A DNA stretch of 64,000 nt from Arthrobacter sp. MN05-02 (GTDB lineage: Bacteria > Actinomycetota > Actinomycetes > Actinomycetales > Micrococcaceae). The number at the start of each line of letters is the position of its first letter. Position 1 is the first letter of the stretch. The notes below the pieces were generated by a model that was not told the DNA's origin, did not search any database, and saw only the letters and a list, made by a program, of their open reading frames with translations. The DNA lies in contig AP018697.1 in the NCBI GenBank assembly GCA_004001285.1, positions 930,001 through 994,000 of the forward strand. Reading direction: 5' to 3'. This document shows, piece by piece, positions 39,622 to 48,313 of the stretch. A program made the position numbers and the translations under genes.

Positions 39622-40761
39622 ATGAGTACAGGAAGGGCCGCGGCCCAGACCCCCGACAACGTGCTGGACCGCTTCTACGGCGTCATCCCCGCGGGAGGCA
39701 CGGGCACGCGCCTGTGGCCGCTCTCGCGAGCGGCCGCACCCAAGTTCCTGCACGACCTCACGGGGTCCGGCAGCACCCTGATCCGGGCGACGTACGACCG
39801 CCTCCGGCCGCTGTGCGACGGACGCACCATGGTGGTCACCGGGATGGTGCACCGCCGCGCCGTGCTCGAGCAGCTGCCCGAGATCGAGGACATGAACCTG
39901 GTCCTCGAGGCCGAGCCGAAGGATTCCGGGGCGGCGATCGGGCTTGCAGCGGCGATCCTGCACCAGCGGAACCCGGACATCATCATGGGGTCCTTCGCCG
40001 CCGACCAGGTCATCGCACCCGTGGACGTCTTCCAGGACGCGGTGCGCGAAGCCATCCAGACCGCGGCACGGGGATACATCGTCACGATCGGCATCAAGCC
40101 GACACACGCGTCCACCGGGTTCGGGTACATCCGCGCCGGTGAATCGCTCGCCTCGGCGGCAGCGCCCAGCGCGCGGGCCGTCATCGAGTTCGTCGAGAAG
40201 CCCTCGCAGGAGGTCGCCGACGGCTATATCGAGAGCGGCAACTACTCGTGGAACGCGGGCATGTTCGTGGCACCCGTCGACCTCATGCTGAAGCACCTCT
40301 CCGCCAACGAGCCCGAGCTCTACGCGGGACTGATGGAGATCGCCGAGGCGTGGGACACCCCGCGCAGGGTCGAGGTGGCCCGCCGGGTCTGGCCGACCCT
40401 GCCGAAGATCGCGATCGACTACGCCGTGGCGGAGCCGGCCGCCGCCGCGGGCGACGTCGCCATGATCCCCGGCGAGTTCAACTGGGACGACGTCGGCGAC
40501 TTCGCGGCCATCGGCCGCCTCAACCCCGCCGAGGAGAACAGCGAGCTCACGGTCATGGGGAAGGGGGCCCGCGTCTTCTCGGAGAACGCGTCCGGGATCG
40601 TCGTCTCCGACACCAAGCGGGTGATCGCGCTCATCGGCATCGACGACGTCGTCATCGTCGACACCCCCGACGCGCTGCTCGTCACGACGAAGGAGCACGC
40701 GCAGGAGGTCAAGAAGGCCGTCGAGAGGCTGCGCGCCAGCGGCGACACCGACGTGCTGTAG
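39622..40761 (+). CDS. manC: Mannose-1-phosphate guanylyltransferase
   Basis: Nucleotidyltransferase of 379 residues that makes GDP-mannose from GTP and mannose-1-phosphate. The N-terminal loop YGVIPAGGTGTRLWPLSRAA has the G-G-x-G-T-R-x-x-P-x-S signature. FVEKPSQEVADGYIESGNYS near 195, with WNAGMFV after it, and the MIPGEFNWDDVGDFAAIGRL region near 285 complete the pocket. GDP-mannose feeds lipomannan, PIM-type and exopolysaccharide synthesis, and could supply the mannosyltransferase at 1.9-3.0 kb. The start is leaderless, divergent from sdhC. Confidence 0.93.
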   Translation: MSTGRAAAQTPDNVLDRFYGVIPAGGTGTRLWPLSRAAAPKFLHDLTGSGSTLIRATYDRLRPLCDGRTMVVTGMVHRRAVLEQLPEIEDMNLVLEAEPKDSGAAIGLAAAILHQRNPDIIMGSFAADQVIAPVDVFQDAVREAIQTAARGYIVTIGIKPTHASTGFGYIRAGESLASAAAPSARAVIEFVEKPSQEVADGYIESGNYSWNAGMFVAPVDLMLKHLSANEPELYAGLMEIAEAWDTPRRVEVARRVWPTLPKIAIDYAVAEPAAAAGDVAMIPGEFNWDDVGDFAAIGRLNPAEENSELTVMGKGARVFSENASGIVVSDTKRVIALIGIDDVVIVDTPDALLVTTKEHAQEVKKAVERLRASGDTDVL

Positions 40762-40829
40762 GACGGGATCCCGATTCGTCCATGACACGGGCGAGTTCGA
40801 TCGTGCGAGGGCGCCGGGCCGTCGGTCGG

Positions 40830-40835
40830 TAGGCT
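40830..40835 (+). promoter_or_regulatory. -10 element TAGGCT, leaderless start of the M20 amidohydrolase
   Basis: TAGGCT is followed by six bases and the GTG at 40842. The arrangement is the same as at 27253 and 50561. Confidence 0.5.
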
Positions 40836-40841
40836 GATCCA

Positions 40842-42047
40842 GTGGAAACGTCCAGTACCCAGAGTCCGCCGATCTCCCGAGTAGGTGCCTCCCTCGAGCC
40901 GATGCTCGGCGAGCTGACCGAGATCCGGCGCGACATCCACCGCCACCCGGAGCTGTCCTACAAGGAACACCGGACCACCGACCTGATCGTGGCGAGGCTC
41001 GCGCAGGCCGGGCTCGTGCCGCATCGGCTCGAAGGCACCGGGGCGTACGTCGACATCGGCCGGGGGCCCCTGCGGATCGCCCTGCGGGCGGACATCGACG
41101 CCCTGCCGATCATCGAGGAGACGGGGCTGGACTACACCTCGGCCGTCACCGGAGTCACCCACGCGTGCGGACACGACATCCACACCACGGTGATGCTGGG
41201 GGTCGCGCTCGTGCTCGCCGACCTCGACGCCGGCGTTCCGCTGCCCGGCACGGTGCGCATCATCTTCCAGCCGGCGGAGGAGATGATGCCCGGCGGGGCG
41301 ATCGACGTGATCGCCCAGGGCGTGCTCACCGGCGTCCCGCGGATCCTGGCGCTCCACTGCGACCCGAGGATCGACGTCGGCCTCGTCGGCACGCGCATCG
41401 GCGCCATCACCTCGGCGTCGGACACCATCCGCGTGGAACTCAGCGGCCGCGGCGGCCACACCTCGCGCCCGCACCTGACCGAGGACCTCGTGTTCGCCCT
41501 CGCCTCCATCGCCGTGAACGTCCCGGCCGTCCTCTCGCGCCGCATCGACGTGCGGAGCGCGGTGTCCGTGGTGTGGGGGCAGATCCATGCGGGCTCCGCG
41601 CCCAATGCCATCCCGGCGCACGGCTTCATGTCCGGCACGCTCCGCTGCCTCGACGGAGAAGCCTGGGAGTCTGCGGGCGAGCTGCTCGACCGTGCCGTCC
41701 GCAAGGTGGCCGCCCCGTTCGGGGTCGACGTGAGGCTCGAGCACATCCGGGGCGTCCCCCCGGTGGTGAACCAGGAGGCGGAGACCGGGTTGCTGGAGGC
41801 CGCGGCCCGCGCCGAACTCGGATCGGGCGCCGTCGTCCTCACCCCGCAGTCCATGGGCGGCGAGGATTTCGCCTGGATGACGCAGGAGGTGCCCGGTGCC
41901 ATGATGCGGCTGGGCACGCGCACCCCCGGAGGCGAGACCTACGACCTCCACCGCGGGGACTACGCACCGGACGAGGGAGCCATCGCCTGCGGTATCCGCG
42001 TGATGGCCGTCGCCGCCCTCCAGGCAGTGCTCGGGCTCGACTACTGA
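40842..42047 (+). CDS. M20-family amidohydrolase
   Basis: Metal-dependent amidohydrolase/aminoacylase of 401 residues (M20D subfamily). Metal ligands are in VTHACGHDIHTTVMLGVALV near 105. FQPAEEMMPGGAIDVIA near 145 holds the catalytic Glu pair. GRGGHTSRPHLTEDLVF near 200 is the dimerisation-domain His. GGEDFAWMTQEVPGAMMRLG near 345 closes the site. Members hydrolyse N-acyl amino acids, hippurate or indole-amino acid conjugates. The substrate is unknown. The GTG start is leaderless, 80 bases after manC. Confidence 0.9.
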   Translation: METSSTQSPPISRVGASLEPMLGELTEIRRDIHRHPELSYKEHRTTDLIVARLAQAGLVPHRLEGTGAYVDIGRGPLRIALRADIDALPIIEETGLDYTSAVTGVTHACGHDIHTTVMLGVALVLADLDAGVPLPGTVRIIFQPAEEMMPGGAIDVIAQGVLTGVPRILALHCDPRIDVGLVGTRIGAITSASDTIRVELSGRGGHTSRPHLTEDLVFALASIAVNVPAVLSRRIDVRSAVSVVWGQIHAGSAPNAIPAHGFMSGTLRCLDGEAWESAGELLDRAVRKVAAPFGVDVRLEHIRGVPPVVNQEAETGLLEAAARAELGSGAVVLTPQSMGGEDFAWMTQEVPGAMMRLGTRTPGGETYDLHRGDYAPDEGAIACGIRVMAVAALQAVLGLDY

Positions 42048-42321
42048 CGACCCGGATCCCGTGTCCTGCAGCGGGCCGGAGGCTCTTCCCGGCTGTCCTC
42101 GACCGCCTCTGCATAACGAAATCCGAACGATCCCCCCGCCCGGACAGCGCGTGTAGTGTTCCCCGTCACTTGGCGCTTAGGATATTCGCATACGTGCTGC
42201 ACCGACGGTGTCGCGGCGCCACGGTTCTTCAGTGACAACAGAGCCTCGGATCCGATCGTGGACCGTGATGGACACTCACTGGTACTCGTCCCGTGGCGCA
42301 TTTCTTTCCTGGAGGCATTTT
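42048..42321. other. Intergenic region upstream of the nucleoside-transporter lipoprotein
   Basis: No gene is seen here. The first part is GC-rich. The part from 42150 on is less so and holds TAGTGT (42153) and TTAGGATATT, possible -10 elements without a clear -35. The GGAGG for the next gene is at its end. Confidence 0.3.
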
Positions 42322-43431
42322 TTGAAGAACTCACTGCGCTCATTCTCGCGTGGCGCCGGCCTGTCCGCCGCCGTTCTCGGCGTCTCGGCCCTCGTCCTGT
42401 CCGGCTGCGGGGCGCCGCCCGCAGAGGACTCGGCAGATGGCGGCTCGAGCGCCGAGGCCACCGACTACCTCGGCTGCATCGTCTCCGACTCCGGTGGATT
42501 CGACGACCGTTCGTTCAACCAGTCCAGCTACGAGGGCCTGAAGAAGGCCGAGACGGACCTCGGCATCACGATCAACCAGGCCGAATCGCAGGCCGAGACC
42601 GACTTCGGCCCCAACGTCGACCAGATGGTCCAGGCGGGTTGCGACCTCACCGTCACCGTGGGCTTCCTGCTCGCGGACACGACGAAGGCCGCCGCGGAAG
42701 CGAACCCCGATGCCAACTTCGCGATCGTCGACGACAACTCGATCGACCTGCCGAACGTCAAGCCCATCATCTACGACACGGCGCAGGCCGCGTTCCTCGC
42801 AGGCTATGCGGCGGCGGCGACCAGCGAGTCCGGCAAGGTGGCCACCTTCGGCGGCATCAACATCCCGACCGTGACCATCTTCATGGACGGCTTCGCCGAG
42901 GGCGTGGACTACTTCAACGAGGAGACCGGCGGCGACGTGCAGCTCCTCGGCTGGGACAAGGAGAGCCAGAACGGCACCTTCGTGGGCAACTTCGAGGACG
43001 CCGCTGCAGGCAAGACCAACACCCAGAACTTCATCAACGAGGGTGCCGACATCATCATGCCGGTCGCCGGCCCGGTCGGCTCCGGCACGCTCGACGCCGT
43101 CATCGAGGCGAACGCCGGCGGCAAGGACGTCAAGGCCATCTGGGTCGACTCGGACGGCTACGAGACCGCCGGCAAGGGCGAGGAGTTCATCCTCACCTCG
43201 GTCATGAAGCTCATGGGCGACGCCGTCGAGGACGTCATCAGCACCGACGTCGAGGGCAACTTCGACAACACCCCGTACGTCGGCACCCTGGAGAACGGTG
43301 GCGTGGCACTGGCGCCGTTCCACGACCAGGAGGCCAACGTCCCCGCCGACCTGCAGACGAAGCTCGACGAGCTGAAGGAACAGATCGTCTCCGGCGACAT
43401 CGCGGTCGACTCGGCCGCCAGCCCGCAGTAG
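42322..43431 (+). CDS. BMP-family nucleoside-binding lipoprotein
   Basis: Substrate-binding lipoprotein of a nucleoside ABC transporter (BmpA/PnrA type), 369 residues. The signal peptide ends in a lipobox (LVLSGC, near residue 30). The BMP domain starts with LGCIVSDSGGFDDRSFNQSS. AAFLAGYAAAATSESGKVAT, ATFGGINIPTVTIFMDGF and DIIMPVAGPVGSGTLDAVIE follow the PnrA pattern. GGAGG lies six bases before a TTG at 42322; the frame is open upstream without a better start. The hairpin after it may lower expression of the membrane parts. Downstream genes indicate nucleosides as cargo. Confidence 0.9.
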   Translation: MKNSLRSFSRGAGLSAAVLGVSALVLSGCGAPPAEDSADGGSSAEATDYLGCIVSDSGGFDDRSFNQSSYEGLKKAETDLGITINQAESQAETDFGPNVDQMVQAGCDLTVTVGFLLADTTKAAAEANPDANFAIVDDNSIDLPNVKPIIYDTAQAAFLAGYAAAATSESGKVATFGGINIPTVTIFMDGFAEGVDYFNEETGGDVQLLGWDKESQNGTFVGNFEDAAAGKTNTQNFINEGADIIMPVAGPVGSGTLDAVIEANAGGKDVKAIWVDSDGYETAGKGEEFILTSVMKLMGDAVEDVISTDVEGNFDNTPYVGTLENGGVALAPFHDQEANVPADLQTKLDELKEQIVSGDIAVDSAASPQ

Positions 43432-43449
43432 CAGCGCACCGCACCAGAA

Positions 43450-43488
43450 CCGCCTTCCTCCCGGGGCTTTCCGCCGGGAGGAGGGCGG
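43450..43488 (+). terminator. Hairpin between the lipoprotein and ATPase genes
   Basis: Stem of CCGCC/GGCGG and CCTCCCGG/CCGGGAGG with small bulges, starting 18 bases after the lipoprotein stop codon and followed by TTTG. It could uncouple the abundant binding protein from the transporter genes. Confidence 0.55.
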
Positions 43489-43529
43489 TTTGCGTTCGCC
43501 CCGGGTGCATGCCCCGGAGCCGTGGCCGG

Positions 43530-43535
43530 TATCCT
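43530..43535 (+). promoter_or_regulatory. -10 element TATCCT before a leaderless mini-cistron
   Basis: TATCCT is followed by five bases and a GTG at 43541, which opens a 14-codon reading frame that ends on the start codon of the ATPase gene. This would give the transporter genes their own promoter. Confidence 0.4.
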
Positions 43536-43540
43536 TTCCG

Positions 43541-43585
43541 GTGACGTCCACCGACGACAACAGAACAGAACAGGCTGGGTTGTGA
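43541..43585 (+). CDS. Putative leaderless 14-residue leader peptide coupled to the ATPase gene
   Basis: GTG at 43541 begins VTSTDDNRTEQAGL and stops with a TGA at 43583-43585, overlapping the GTG of the ATPase gene (GTGA). The ATPase start itself has no good ribosome binding site (AGGCTGGGTT), so ribosomes finishing this peptide could restart on it. The peptide has no run of one amino acid, so classical attenuation is unlikely. It is predicted from spacing and the overlap alone. Confidence 0.35.
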   Translation: MTSTDDNRTEQAGL

Positions 43586-45126
43586 AACTCGAACTGATCG
43601 GCATCACGAAGCGCTTCGGATCGCTCGTTGCCAACGACTCCATCGATCTCGTCGTGGAACCGGGACAGGTCCACAGCCTGCTCGGCGAGAACGGGGCCGG
43701 CAAGTCCACGCTCATGAACGTGCTGTACGGCCTCTACGACCCCACCGAGGGCGAGATCCGCGTCAATGATGAGCCGGTGACCTTCAAGGGCCCGGGGGAC
43801 GCGATGGCCGCGGGGATCGGCATGGTGCACCAGCACTTCATGCTGGTGCCGGTGTTCACCGTCGCGGAGAACGTGGCGCTGGGCAATGAGGCCACCAGGG
43901 CCGGCGGCATGCTCGATCTCCAGGAGACCCGGACGCGCATCCGGCAGATCTCCGACCAGTACGGGTTCGACGTCGATCCCGACGCGGTCGTCGAGGACCT
44001 GCCGGTCGGGGTCCAGCAGCGCGTCGAGATCATCAAGGCGCTCGTACGCGACGCGGAGGTCCTCATCCTCGACGAGCCGACCGCCGTCCTGACGCCCAAG
44101 GAGACCGACGAACTGCTCGGGATCATGGCGCAGCTCAAGGCGGACGGCAAGTCCATCGTCTTCATCTCGCACAAGCTCCGCGAGGTCAAGGCGGTCTCCG
44201 ACGTGATCACCGTGGTCCGCCGCGGCAAGGTCGTCGGGACCGCCGACCCCAGCGCCCCGACGACGGAACTCGCGTCGCTCATGGTGGGGCGCGCGGTCAG
44301 CCTGACCCTGGACAAGAGGCCCGCCGCGCCCGGCGAGGTGACGTTCCGGTTCCGGGACCTCACCGTCCAGGCCCCGAACGGGCAGCGCGTCGTGGACGGC
44401 CTGAGCTTCGAGGTCGCCGAGGGCGAGATCCTCGCCGTCGCCGGCGTGCAGGGCAACGGCCAGACCGAACTCACCGAAGCGATCATGGGCCTCCAGGACC
44501 ACGTGACCGGATCGATCACCCTCGGCGGGAACGAACTCCTCGGCCGCAGCGTCAAGGACGTCATCCGCGCCGGCGTCGGCTTCGTCCCCGAGGACCGCAG
44601 CGTCGAGGGACTCGTCGGGACGTTCTCGGTCGCCGAGAACCTCATCCTCAACCGGTACGACGACGCGCCCTTCGCGAAGGGACTCTCGATGTCGCCGTCG
44701 GCCATCGAGAGGAACGCCGACGAGAAGATCGCCGAGTACGACGTGCGCACGCAGTCCGCGTCCGCCGCCGCCGGCACGCTCTCCGGCGGCAACCAGCAGA
44801 AGGTCGTCATGGCCCGCGAGTTCTCGCGGCCGCTCAAGCTCTTCATCGCCTCGCAGCCCACACGCGGCGTCGACGTCGGTTCCATCGAGTTCCTGCACCG
44901 CAGGATCGTCGCGGAGCGCGACGGCGGCACGCCCGTCATCATCGTCTCCACCGAGCTCGACGAGGTCCTCGAGCTCGCCGACCGGATCGCGGTGCTCTAC
45001 CGCGGCCGTCTCATGGGGATCGTCCCCGGGGCCGTGTCACGCGACGTGCTCGGCCTGATGATGGCCGGCATGCCCGCCGAGGAAGCCCTGGCGCAGACAC
45101 ACGACATCCAAGGAGGAAACCTGTGA
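43582..45126 (+). CDS. Nucleoside ABC transporter ATP-binding protein
   Basis: Tandem ATPase of 514 residues of the BMP-associated nucleoside transporter (NupA/YufO-like). Domain 1 has [20 protein letters not shown] near 36 and [15 protein letters not shown] near 155. Domain 2 has VAGVQGNGQTELTEAIMG near 285 and the signature [15 protein letters not shown] near 400. Its Walker B reads LFIASQPTRGVDVGS, without the usual Asp-Glu, a feature also known from this transporter class, so probably only site 1 hydrolyses ATP. The GTG is translationally coupled to a small upstream frame, and its end overlaps permease 1. Confidence 0.92.
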   Translation: MKLELIGITKRFGSLVANDSIDLVVEPGQVHSLLGENGAGKSTLMNVLYGLYDPTEGEIRVNDEPVTFKGPGDAMAAGIGMVHQHFMLVPVFTVAENVALGNEATRAGGMLDLQETRTRIRQISDQYGFDVDPDAVVEDLPVGVQQRVEIIKALVRDAEVLILDEPTAVLTPKETDELLGIMAQLKADGKSIVFISHKLREVKAVSDVITVVRRGKVVGTADPSAPTTELASLMVGRAVSLTLDKRPAAPGEVTFRFRDLTVQAPNGQRVVDGLSFEVAEGEILAVAGVQGNGQTELTEAIMGLQDHVTGSITLGGNELLGRSVKDVIRAGVGFVPEDRSVEGLVGTFSVAENLILNRYDDAPFAKGLSMSPSAIERNADEKIAEYDVRTQSASAAAGTLSGGNQQKVVMAREFSRPLKLFIASQPTRGVDVGSIEFLHRRIVAERDGGTPVIIVSTELDEVLELADRIAVLYRGRLMGIVPGAVSRDVLGLMMAGMPAEEALAQTHDIQGGNL

Positions 45127-46514
45127 GCCCGCAGGACGACCGGCCGGTATCCTCGGCTCCCGACGGCGGCGCCCCGCCGACCCGACGGGAAGCGAAGGAA
45201 GCCGCACGCCAGGACGAGGTGCGCCTCGAGAACGCCGTGGAGACGGCAGACGGGAAGGTACCCCCTCCGGCGGTACCCGCGCCGGCGGCGAGCCGCGGCC
45301 CGGCGCCGGAGTCGACGCTCCTGCAGCGCGTCATGACGGGGAACGCGCTCGTCGCCTTCCTGTCGGTGGTGCTGTCCCTGATCCTCGGCGGACTGCTCAT
45401 CGCGGTCACCGACCAGAACGTGGCGCGGGCGTCGTCGTACTTCTTCAGCCGGCCGCAGGACACCCTCGGCGCTGCCTGGACGGCCGCGTCGAGCGCCTAC
45501 CTCGCGCTCTTCCAGGGCTCCGTCTTCAACTTCGGCGGAGATTCCTTCTCCCGGATGATCTACCCCCTGACGCAGACCCTGACCGTCGCGACCCCGCTGA
45601 TCTGCGCGGGGCTCGGCGTGGCCCTCGCCTTCCGGGCGGGCCTCTTCAACATCGGTGCCCAGGGACAGATCCTGATCGGCGCCACGTTCGCGGGCTGGGT
45701 CGGCTTCACGCTGCACCTGCCCGTCGGCCTCCACCTGCTGCTCGTGATCCTCGCGGGGATGGTCGGCGGCGCTGTCTGGGCCGGTCTCGTGGGCCTCCTG
45801 AAGGCGCGCACCGGCGCCCACGAGGTCATCCTGACGATCATGTTCAACTACATCGCGACGAACCTGGTGCTGTACTTCCTGAGCACCCCGGCGTTCCAGC
45901 GGCCGGGTTCGACGAACCCGATCAGCCCGCAGCTCGACGCGAGCGCCCTGTACCCGCCGCTGCTCGGTCCGGCGTTCCGCCTCCACTGGGGCTTCGTCGT
46001 CGCCGTCCTGGCCACCGTCTTCGTCTGGTGGCTGCTCAACCGGTCGACCGTCGGTTTCGAGCTCCGTGCCGTCGGCGCCAACGCGAGCGCGGCCCGCACC
46101 GCCGGCGTCGACGTGAGCAGGGGCTACATCCTCGCGATGGCCATCGCCGGAGCACTCGCCGGCCTCGCCGGCGTGGCCCAGGTCTCCGGGACCGAGAAGG
46201 TGCTCACCTCGGGCGTCGCCGCGAGCTTCGGCTTCGACGCGATCACGGTGGCACTCCTCGGCCGGTCCTCGCCGTGGGGCACCTTCGCGGCGGGCATCCT
46301 CTTCGGCGCCTTCCGCGCCGGGGAAGTGGCCATGCAGGCCTCGACCGGCACGAGCATCGACATCGTCCTCGTCGTGCAGTCGCTGATCGTCCTGTTCATC
46401 GCGGCGCCACCGCTCGTCCGCGCGCTGTTCCGCCTCCCGGCACCGGGCGCCGCGCGCACGGGCAAGGGCGGCACCCCAACCCGCACGCCAGCCTCGACCG
46501 GAGCAGCAGCATGA
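45123..46514 (+). CDS. Nucleoside ABC transporter permease 1
   Basis: Permease of 463 residues (BPD_transp_2 class, NupB/YufP-like). A polar N-terminal tail of about 70 residues precedes a first helix (LVAFLSVVLSLILGGLLIAV). Core features are RAGLFNIGAQGQILIGATFA near 178 (the conserved GQ turn), LLKARTGAHEVILTIMFNYI near 225, and GANASAARTAGVDVSRGYIL near 320, the coupling helix. AGGAGG lies six bases before the GTG, which overlaps the ATPase stop. The ATG of permease 2 overlaps its own stop. Confidence 0.9.
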   Translation: MSPQDDRPVSSAPDGGAPPTRREAKEAARQDEVRLENAVETADGKVPPPAVPAPAASRGPAPESTLLQRVMTGNALVAFLSVVLSLILGGLLIAVTDQNVARASSYFFSRPQDTLGAAWTAASSAYLALFQGSVFNFGGDSFSRMIYPLTQTLTVATPLICAGLGVALAFRAGLFNIGAQGQILIGATFAGWVGFTLHLPVGLHLLLVILAGMVGGAVWAGLVGLLKARTGAHEVILTIMFNYIATNLVLYFLSTPAFQRPGSTNPISPQLDASALYPPLLGPAFRLHWGFVVAVLATVFVWWLLNRSTVGFELRAVGANASAARTAGVDVSRGYILAMAIAGALAGLAGVAQVSGTEKVLTSGVAASFGFDAITVALLGRSSPWGTFAAGILFGAFRAGEVAMQASTGTSIDIVLVVQSLIVLFIAAPPLVRALFRLPAPGAARTGKGGTPTRTPASTGAAA

Positions 46515-47803
46515 GCACAGCAACCACCGCTCGCGACGAGCGCCAGAACGCAGCCGGCGACGCGACCGTGCGGAGCTGGAAGAACCCGATCATCCTCTCC
46601 GTCGTCGCCCTCTTCGCCCTGCTCGTCTTCGCGCTCGGAGCGCCGGGCAACGACGTCACGTTCAGGCTGTCGGAGGAGAACGACCCGATCGTCCTGCCGT
46701 CCATCGTGGTGTCCGCTCCGGTGATCGGCTGGATCGCGGCACTCGCGATGATCGCCCTCGCCGTCCTCGCGATCCTGCGCACGCGCTCGGGGCGGAAGAT
46801 CCCCGCCTGGGTGCTGGCCGTCTTCGCCGTCCTGTTCCTCGTCGCGTTCCTGACGTGGGTCGTCGGCAGCGCCCGCACCCCCAACGTCGCCCTCTACGGT
46901 CTCCTCGCGGGATCCGTCACCCTGGCCGTGCCGCTGATCTTCGGCTCGCTCTCGGGCGTGCTGTGCGAGCGCTCCGGCGTCGTGAACATCGCGATCGAGG
47001 GCCAGCTGCTGTTCGGCGCGTTCGCGGCCGCGGTCGCGGCGTCGCTGTCCGGGAGCGCCTTCGTCGGCCTCCTCGCCGCGGCGGTGGCGGGCGTCCTCGT
47101 GTCCCTCGTCCTCGCCGTCTTCAGCATCCGCTACGTCGTGAACCAGGTGATCGTGGGCGTCGTGCTGAACGTCCTGGTGTCCGGGCTGACCGGGTTCCTG
47201 TTCTCCGCCGTGCTGAGCGAGGACGCGGAGCGGTGGAACTCGCCGCCGCGCCTGCCCGTGATCGAGATCCCGCTGCTCGCGGACATCCCGGTGATCGGCC
47301 CGATCCTCTTCCAGCAGACCATCGTGGGCTACCTCATGTACGTCGCGGTGGCCGTCGTCTACGTGGCGCTCTACCACTCGCGCTGGGGCCTGCGCACGCG
47401 CGCCGTCGGCGAGCACCCCAAGGCCGCCGACACCCTCGGCGTCAACGTGAACCGCATGCGCTTCACCAACGTGCTGCTCGCGGGCGTCGTCGCGGGCGTC
47501 GGAGGATCCTTCTTCACGCTCGTCGCGGTCTCGGGCTTCGGCCGCGACATGACCGCCGGCCAGGGCTACATCGCGCTCGCCGCCCTCATCTTCGGACGCT
47601 GGAACCCGATCGGGGCGTTCTTCGCGGCGCTGCTGTTCGGGTTCGCCACGAACCTGTCCAACGTGCTGAGCCTGCTCGGCACGCCCGTGCCGGACCAGTT
47701 CCTGCGCATGCTGCCCTACGTGGTGACGGTCTTCGCGGTCGCGGGGCTCGTCGGCCGCTCGCGGGCACCGGGTGCCAGCGGTATCCCGTACATCAAGGGC
47801 TAG
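46511..47803 (+). CDS. Nucleoside ABC transporter permease 2
   Basis: Second permease, 430 residues (NupC/YufQ-like). It has a polar N-terminus, then helices including SGVVNIAIEGQLLFGAFAAA near 157 (IEGQ motif of this class), VNQVIVGVVLNVLVSGLTGF near 205, and VGEHPKAADTLGVNVNRMRF near 298, the coupling helix. The C-terminal LRMLPYVVTVFAVAGLVGRS is typical. The ATG overlaps the stop of permease 1 (ATGA). cdd begins 13 bases later, so import and deamination are co-expressed. Confidence 0.9.
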   Translation: MSTATTARDERQNAAGDATVRSWKNPIILSVVALFALLVFALGAPGNDVTFRLSEENDPIVLPSIVVSAPVIGWIAALAMIALAVLAILRTRSGRKIPAWVLAVFAVLFLVAFLTWVVGSARTPNVALYGLLAGSVTLAVPLIFGSLSGVLCERSGVVNIAIEGQLLFGAFAAAVAASLSGSAFVGLLAAAVAGVLVSLVLAVFSIRYVVNQVIVGVVLNVLVSGLTGFLFSAVLSEDAERWNSPPRLPVIEIPLLADIPVIGPILFQQTIVGYLMYVAVAVVYVALYHSRWGLRTRAVGEHPKAADTLGVNVNRMRFTNVLLAGVVAGVGGSFFTLVAVSGFGRDMTAGQGYIALAALIFGRWNPIGAFFAALLFGFATNLSNVLSLLGTPVPDQFLRMLPYVVTVFAVAGLVGRSRAPGASGIPYIKG

Positions 47804-47816
47804 GAGGCTCAGCACC

Positions 47817-48212
47817 ATGACCGACGACGAGATCCCCTGGGACTCCCTCGCCGCCACGGCGAGGGACGCCATGGAACGCGCCTACGTCCCCTATTCGAAG
47901 TACCCGGTGGGGGCGGCGGCCCTGCTCGAGGACGGCCGGATCATCTCCGGCTGCAATGTGGAGAACGCCTCCTACGGCCTGACCCTGTGCGCGGAGTGCG
48001 CGCTCGTGAGCGCGCTGGCCATGAGCGGCGGCGGGCGTATCCGGGCGTTCAGCTGCGTGGACGGCGAGGGCAACACGCTCATGCCGTGCGGGCGCTGCCG
48101 CCAGCTGCTGTACGAGTTCCGCGCGCCGGACATGGTGCTGATGACCGTCAGCGGCATCCGCACCATGGACGAGGTCCTGCCGGACGCCTTCGGGCCGCAG
48201 CACCTCGCCTGA
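47817..48212 (+). CDS. cdd: Cytidine deaminase
   Basis: Zinc enzyme of 131 residues that deaminates cytidine and deoxycytidine to uridine forms. The zinc and catalytic residues are in GCNVENASYGLTLCAECAL near 45 (Cys-Ala-Glu-Cys type) and LMPCGRCRQLLYEF near 85 (PCxxC). The length matches homotetrameric cytidine deaminases. AGGAGG lies nine bases before the ATG. It belongs to the nucleoside transporter operon. A hairpin five bases after the stop separates it from deoA. Confidence 0.95.
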   Translation: MTDDEIPWDSLAATARDAMERAYVPYSKYPVGAAALLEDGRIISGCNVENASYGLTLCAECALVSALAMSGGGRIRAFSCVDGEGNTLMPCGRCRQLLYEFRAPDMVLMTVSGIRTMDEVLPDAFGPQHLA

Positions 48213-48216
48213 TCAA

Positions 48217-48243
48217 GGGGCGCGGCCGGACAGGCCGCGCCCC
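48217..48243 (+). terminator. Hairpin after cdd
   Basis: A perfect 11-bp stem (GGGGCGCGGCC/GGCCGCGCCCC) with a five-base loop follows the cdd stop and is followed by a pyrimidine-rich run. Confidence 0.65.
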
Positions 48244-48313
48244 TCCTCTTCCCCCTCCCCTTCCGGTCCCTTCCGAGGAGCCGCACCACCATCCCACGAT
48301 CCGAGGATTTGCC

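Noticed and set aside
42340..44898. 852-codon minus-strand frame opposite the BMP lipoprotein and ATPase genes
   Set aside because: Length alone is not evidence at this GC content. The plus-strand genes are unambiguous.
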